Below, one piece after another: positions 61,001 to 64,000 of a DNA stretch of 64,000 nucleotides. Below the pieces are notes generated by a model that worked only from the letters and a program-made list of their open reading frames with translations, was not told the origin of the DNA and did not search any database. The stretch is from Paracoccus sp. R12_2 (GTDB lineage Bacteria; Pseudomonadota; Alphaproteobacteria; Rhodobacterales; Rhodobacteraceae): the NCBI RefSeq assembly GCF_017744015.1, contig NZ_JAGHRA010000012.1, forward strand, positions 62,001 through 126,000. The letters are read 5' to 3'. The position numbers and the translations under genes are program-made. Position 1 is the stretch's first letter. Every line of letters starts with the position of its first letter.

Positions 61001-63614
61001 GAAGAGACGGGTTCAGCGACGCAATCGCTTCGCTCCACTGACTTCCGAATTCTTTTGGGATACCGTAGTTTTCCAAAAAGGAAAAATTTGAGACTTCGTG
61101 TGCGGGGAAGTTTGTTTTCTTGGCGCTTCTGATTTCCGGTTTTAATCCGGAGGCAACACCAAGCTCCGCCAAAAACTGAACCCAGTCGTCGATCCAACGT
61201 CCTCGAAATGCAGGATGGTCAGGCGCAGCCAATCGGCGATGTGCCAATCTTTCAATATCGGGAAGCCCCTGCGGGGCAGTGTCCAAGAATGACTGTAATA
61301 GCTCACCCGCAGTTTCTTTTGGCCAGCCGGCAGAGAAGATCGCCTCCCCTGCTGGGATATAATTTCCATCCAATGTTGGCACACTGAAACGATGCTGAGA
61401 TTGCATCCGAAAGGCACGGCCGTAAGCCCTTGGTTGCCTCCAGAGTTGAAATGCCCATCTCAGGCCGCCTTTAAGTACCTCCTTATTACGCTCACGCTGG
61501 AGAGTTCGGGAGAGGTGCGCCAGGATCGCGTCGCGATCAAATTCCTCGACGAGTCTGTGCTGCTCTAGATAGCTACGCGTAGGGGCCAGCTCTCCGTGCC
61601 ATGGCAATGTCGGTGAGAGAAACGCGAAACGTCGCGAAAGTTTCTTGGGCGGCTCAACATCTAGGTCATCCTCACCATCGACCCTACGCGGATCGGGCGG
61701 CGAAAATACCGCTGTTTGGGGTGTGCGGCGACGGCGAGTTGTCTGGTCGCTGGCAGCTTGACGGGGTTCGCTCGCCATTGCTGCGTGGAGCTCACCATCG
61801 TCACCCAAGAGTGCCGGCGACCCTGCCAAGTGCCTGCCGTCCTTGCCCATGAAGGTGGGGAGTTCAGAATAGTATTGCAGCCACTTGGACTTTGTCGGCT
61901 TGCGCTCAGAGCTGATAGTCTTTGCAACGATGCTCACAAGGCGCGCGCGCTCATCAGCTTTGGGGAGCCCTGGGTAGCTGTCCGCATGTTCCGCAAGGTA
62001 TCTGTCAAGCTGCTCCAGCCGGTCAGCCAGTTGATCCCATATCGGTCGAAACTTGATGCGGTCCGCAGCTTCCGCGGCGACCTCTGCCGAGAATACCTCG
62101 TGTCCTTCCGGCCATCGACGTGCAGATGTTGGCGGTTGCCACGTCAGCAGATGCTCTTCCGTCCTAGGTGCCAGACAAGGCACGAGAGGAGCGTCCTGGA
62201 AGTCATCAACACCAAAAAGCACGGTGAGACGGTCGGCCACCTTTGCTGGAAGGTCCTCATCAGTTTCCAGGCTTCCTACCTGAGCCCAGCACAGCAGATC
62301 GACAACTGCGGTCGCGCGCTCCTTACTTGTCAGCCACTCGGCTGTCTTGCCTGAAGGAAAATTGACTAAATGATCAATCGCCTCAGCGGCAAGAGATGTA
62401 GCCTCCGTCAGCAAAAGGGCGTTTAGCTTGATGCGGGCGTTCAGATGCTTTCGGTTGGACGAGGGGAAGAAGCTGCCATGAAGATGGCCAGCGAACGGGG
62501 CGTTAGCTTGTTCGCCCATCGGCAAAAAGGTGTAGAGCCGTGGTGTCTGGACGACGGCGTCGAGACGAACTGCGACCGCCACTTCTCCATCGCCTGCCCA
62601 CCTCTCCCAGTGTTCGTTCAATTCCTTGCGGGCGATCCCCTTCTCGATGGCGTCCTTCATCTTGGACTCGGCTACAAGCCGCCGCGCCATGAAGAACGTT
62701 CCCGCGCCTCCTAAGTCAACGCGCGCAAGTTGCAAGCCTGCCACGTTGTAGACGTCTTCCGATCGGGTAAAAGCCAATTCGGTCTCTACTTGCCCGGCCT
62801 CGGCCACGATGCGAACGGCTAGCGAAGACGCGCGCTCCAGGAAGAGCAACATCGGAACCTTTTGGTCGTGCAGATCAATGATTTGCCGCCGTACCGACTC
62901 CGTGGCCACTGCATCGCGCAACGGTAACTGAATGACGGTGGAGAAGCCTTCTTCGGCAAAGTCACGAATCGATCGAGTTTGCTCGTCGATCCAGATGGGG
63001 ATGTGGAATATCGGAAGATCGCGACTAGCGAGTTGAAGATGTCTGCGATCGTCAATCAGCTCCGCATAGTCGTCAGGCCCCGCAAACCTGAAACAGAATC
63101 CTGAAAAATGGCTCTCTGACGCTGTCGCTAAAGACTGTGAATAGACGGAGGGTGCGTCCGTGATCTGCACCACACTGCGGAAACCGAGGCCCTTGTTGCC
63201 GATCGACTCGCCCAAGGGCTTCCGCGAAAGCCCAATGTCACAGAGGTCTTTAACATTCCCTTCGGCGAAGGGCCGCCCCTTGTTTGCGACAAAGAGAGTG
63301 CCAAACTCGCCTTCTCGCATATCGAGAATGACATTTATCTGACCATCCCGGGTCCCCACTGGATGGGCGTCGTAGGCGTTCTGGATCAGCTCGATGAGAA
63401 ACCGGTCACGGTAGTCGGAAGCAATATTCGCGGTGAGCCTCGCGTTGCTTTGGTATACCTCGTCAAGATATTCACCCCGTTCATCAATTGTCCCTCTGAA
63501 ACCGCGGATCTTCCGCGCCGCAAGCGACTTGACGTATTCGATCTCGGCCACGCTGCCTACAACTACATCTGATTTAGAGCCCGAGACGCTGGTGTTGGTT
63601 CCGACGTTACTCAC
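58080..63614 (-). CDS. Giant sacsin/NO VEIN-like GHKL ATPase with C-terminal DUF3883 nuclease-like domain
   Basis: An 1844-residue protein. Residues 60-200 form a GHKL (HSP90/sacsin) ATPase: N box ELIQNAYDAHP (Glu75, Asn79), a degenerate first Gly box NKGRPF in place of D-x-G-x, and the second box SIGNKGLGFRSVVQITD. The C-terminal 140 residues (1703-1844) are DUF3883, a PD-(D/E)XK fold: Asp1751 in GYDFEV and Glu1764-x-Lys1766 in QIEVKAS, the full catalytic set. About 1500 residues in between have no known domain. The same end-to-end pairing occurs in plant NO VEIN. GTG start overlaps the DUF4357-like gene stop (GTGA). Defence role is inferred. Confidence 0.82.
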   Translation of the reverse strand: MSNVGTNTSVSGSKSDVVVGSVAEIEYVKSLAARKIRGFRGTIDERGEYLDEVYQSNARLTANIASDYRDRFLIELIQNAYDAHPVGTRDGQINVILDMREGEFGTLFVANKGRPFAEGNVKDLCDIGLSRKPLGESIGNKGLGFRSVVQITDAPSVYSQSLATASESHFSGFCFRFAGPDDYAELIDDRRHLQLASRDLPIFHIPIWIDEQTRSIRDFAEEGFSTVIQLPLRDAVATESVRRQIIDLHDQKVPMLLFLERASSLAVRIVAEAGQVETELAFTRSEDVYNVAGLQLARVDLGGAGTFFMARRLVAESKMKDAIEKGIARKELNEHWERWAGDGEVAVAVRLDAVVQTPRLYTFLPMGEQANAPFAGHLHGSFFPSSNRKHLNARIKLNALLLTEATSLAAEAIDHLVNFPSGKTAEWLTSKERATAVVDLLCWAQVGSLETDEDLPAKVADRLTVLFGVDDFQDAPLVPCLAPRTEEHLLTWQPPTSARRWPEGHEVFSAEVAAEAADRIKFRPIWDQLADRLEQLDRYLAEHADSYPGLPKADERARLVSIVAKTISSERKPTKSKWLQYYSELPTFMGKDGRHLAGSPALLGDDGELHAAMASEPRQAASDQTTRRRRTPQTAVFSPPDPRRVDGEDDLDVEPPKKLSRRFAFLSPTLPWHGELAPTRSYLEQHRLVEEFDRDAILAHLSRTLQRERNKEVLKGGLRWAFQLWRQPRAYGRAFRMQSQHRFSVPTLDGNYIPAGEAIFSAGWPKETAGELLQSFLDTAPQGLPDIERLAHRRLAAPDHPAFRGRWIDDWVQFLAELGVASGLKPEIRSAKKTNFPAHEVSNFSFLENYGIPKEFGSQWSEAIASLNPSLLHLPSGTTYVINGDLSWLPGQADVEAFSPKCAACYAMLVLRWLSETSNFPSEVEVHHHFTRWADRRDWPSPAMAFLVSAKWFPIEDPGPSGAEPVVVRPSEVWMFDGGSERFVPFLRRPVVSIRRQLERASERLIQNLKVHAGLRIFNDPAVLPAQLEFLAQQYVGEGFDRFFERHLVNLYNRSWLLLANEATDLDRKAAPSRILAKRGQALHLVTIPQQAGEEGEVVYVCDTEREGDVSLLEASGRLFFDLKEGEPKRIGQLLEALYGNAVRRLSNVEYSLLADGRDIELSDVTPLLTICPQLRAMLAIAMEALNGTEAQRLPSDRTLVLARLERLLAKKAGKLSFNIDGIDVSADEDTSAFHFRLSSGESVVVVGAGGDWSWDVLDRCMPAIAEAVGYRSLAPHMRLLVAHVRNLGTLREAVSAPFDDLKRFASVLQLSHTAAEAARATISAGLERVAPWIRAVLHLVAGPQALQDFDEEGADVLKDALALELALSKLLNEKAVTADKVVEVARTALGPKDFREGLRLDFAEFNSSLIALGMEPEAYPDTHRSRLENFIRVKEVEITDCLRTTSAMRLKNMEPAETYGELRGSFRSLVPDPKWLLEFEEPPQHALAALVNSWLAEHEAPPLGNAAKNLSPLSEVRTHNHKFVREFILEAAPIVRAWCAKNEPDGSTPALLADDEGNHVRKHLDDVGVLDFQPLDQNALLRWLHVLELWPTAMPLALDLEGLGLSEGDLSTESVRAREANEERKREARSVPFNGRFIDPIGADLFQISEELGRTLSTKVLGRSLGTITDLAEPNGSPTSKPKEAGDRSPKGRRPRVPEEKTELIGRLGEVTIYHWLRKILPNQDIDAAWRSENGELITGRKGRDGLGYDFEVSYRNQIWQIEVKASLDDPQSFEMGETEVAAARAAARPRSGVQYKIAYVSYVSEPARAMIEMLPNPMSEDGARVLELRGEGIRYGFRRSKS

Positions 63615-63940
63615 CCTAGGACGTCCTTGATCGTCTTGTGATCACTGAGCCTGCGCCAGCTTTGGGGGCCGCTGCAATTGCCATCCTTGACGATGCCCCC
63701 GGCCACACTGGAGCTGCCGAAGAGGTGATCGCGCGAAAAACGATACAAGTCAGGGTCACTGTCCGGGACGAGGACTGCCTGCCGAACTAGACGGTCACGC
63801 TCCTCGCGGTCCCGCTTCACACGAGGGGAGCCCTCCCGCATCGCCGTCGAGCCCTTGCGGACAAGGAAGCCACCGGCCTCGGGGCGGCCATAGGCCTGAG
63901 CCTTCTGCGGACGCATTACAAACCACTCGTTCTCGCTCAT
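63611..63940 (-). CDS. Small DUF4357-like protein
   Basis: A 109-residue protein: GGFLVRKGSTAMREG, then RDRLVRQAVLVP, then FGSSSVAGGIVKDGNCSGPQ and WRRL, the pattern of DUF4357, usually a C-terminal domain of nucleases and restriction proteins (GFVVLKGS, FSSPSAAA-VVLG-NG-W). Here it stands alone. GAGGAAG precedes the ATG by five bases. Both ends overlap neighbours by four bases (ATGA upstream, GTGA downstream), so the three genes must be translated as a unit. Confidence 0.7.
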   Translation of the reverse strand: MSENEWFVMRPQKAQAYGRPEAGGFLVRKGSTAMREGSPRVKRDREERDRLVRQAVLVPDSDPDLYRFSRDHLFGSSSVAGGIVKDGNCSGPQSWRRLSDHKTIKDVLG

Positions 63941-63999
63941 GCACTTCCTCTTTCGTTCTGTTTGAATACTGGCAGAGCACAGAGCGTGTTCACCAGCCG
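63937..63999 (-). CDS. C-terminal 20 residues of an upstream gene (partial)
   Basis: A minus-strand frame enters the window and ends RLVNTLCALPVFKQNERGSA, stop TGA overlapping the DUF4357-like ATG (ATGA). It is the first visible member of the operon; the rest is outside the window and its family cannot be told. Confidence 0.55.
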   Translation of the reverse strand, partial: RLVNTLCALPVFKQNERGSA

Positions 64000-64000
64000 C

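Overview
The window looks like chromosome of a high-GC alphaproteobacterium of the Rhodobacteraceae, most like Paracoccus (inferred from codon use, the conserved 108-residue DUF6280-type protein, the TAXI-TRAP/DctBD set and the tRNA sequences; no database search was possible). It falls into a housekeeping left half (1 to about 34.2 kb) and a patchwork accessory right half (about 34.3 to 64 kb). The boundary is a tRNA-Trp gene cut off exactly at the end of its anticodon loop.

1-7.6 kb: end of an ABC exporter, ygfZ, dinB, a DoxX protein, efp, a small conserved protein with a clear terminator, a PfkB-type sugar-phosphate kinase, a small zincin, gltX and tRNA-Met. 7.6-9.6 kb is a gene graveyard with an IclR-family remnant and an enoyl-CoA hydratase remnant.

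9.65-23.5 kb is a nutrient uptake and extracellular enzyme region. It has an alpha/beta hydrolase with an AbrB-type membrane protein, then a DctB/DctD-like two-component pair, a TAXI solute-binding protein, a fused TRAP permease, an exported fumarase/argininosuccinate-lyase superfamily protein, and a 1158-residue secreted protein. In that last protein a GDSL/SGNH hydrolase domain is split by Calx-beta repeats and followed by cadherin/VCBS-like and RTX repeats. 23.5-34.2 kb holds nadE, an exported 18-repeat MORN protein, a GAF-HWE kinase, prolyl aminopeptidase, ubiG, a comF-grxC-nitrilase-marR operon, a methyltransferase-like gene and hemH.

34.3-37.5 kb is debris (truncated phage/plasmid-type HTH gene, methyltransferase, truncated 2-hydroxyacid dehydrogenase). 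37.5-50.2 kb plus 54-56.2 kb look like one surface-protein system. It comprises two long acidic proteins rich in VLDPVLG-type repeats (one with a BapA-like N-terminus and 24 DPTDG(T) hexapeptides), a hybrid kinase with Hpt, a LuxR-type response regulator, a glycosyltransferase, and a four-gene operon coding for TolC, a LapB-type ABC exporter, an HlyD adaptor and a single-POTRA Omp85 barrel. Both repeat-protein genes carry the same short upstream motif. Between them lie IS5 and malonyl-CoA ligase remnants and an XRE-SulP pair.

56.7-64 kb: an exported hydrolase interrupted by an IS66 remnant, followed by a tightly coupled minus-strand operon that runs off the window. It encodes an 1844-residue protein with a sacsin/NO VEIN-type GHKL ATPase domain and a DUF3883 PD-(D/E)XK-like domain, preceded by a small DUF4357-like protein. 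This is the best candidate for an undescribed system, probably defence related; that role is inference.
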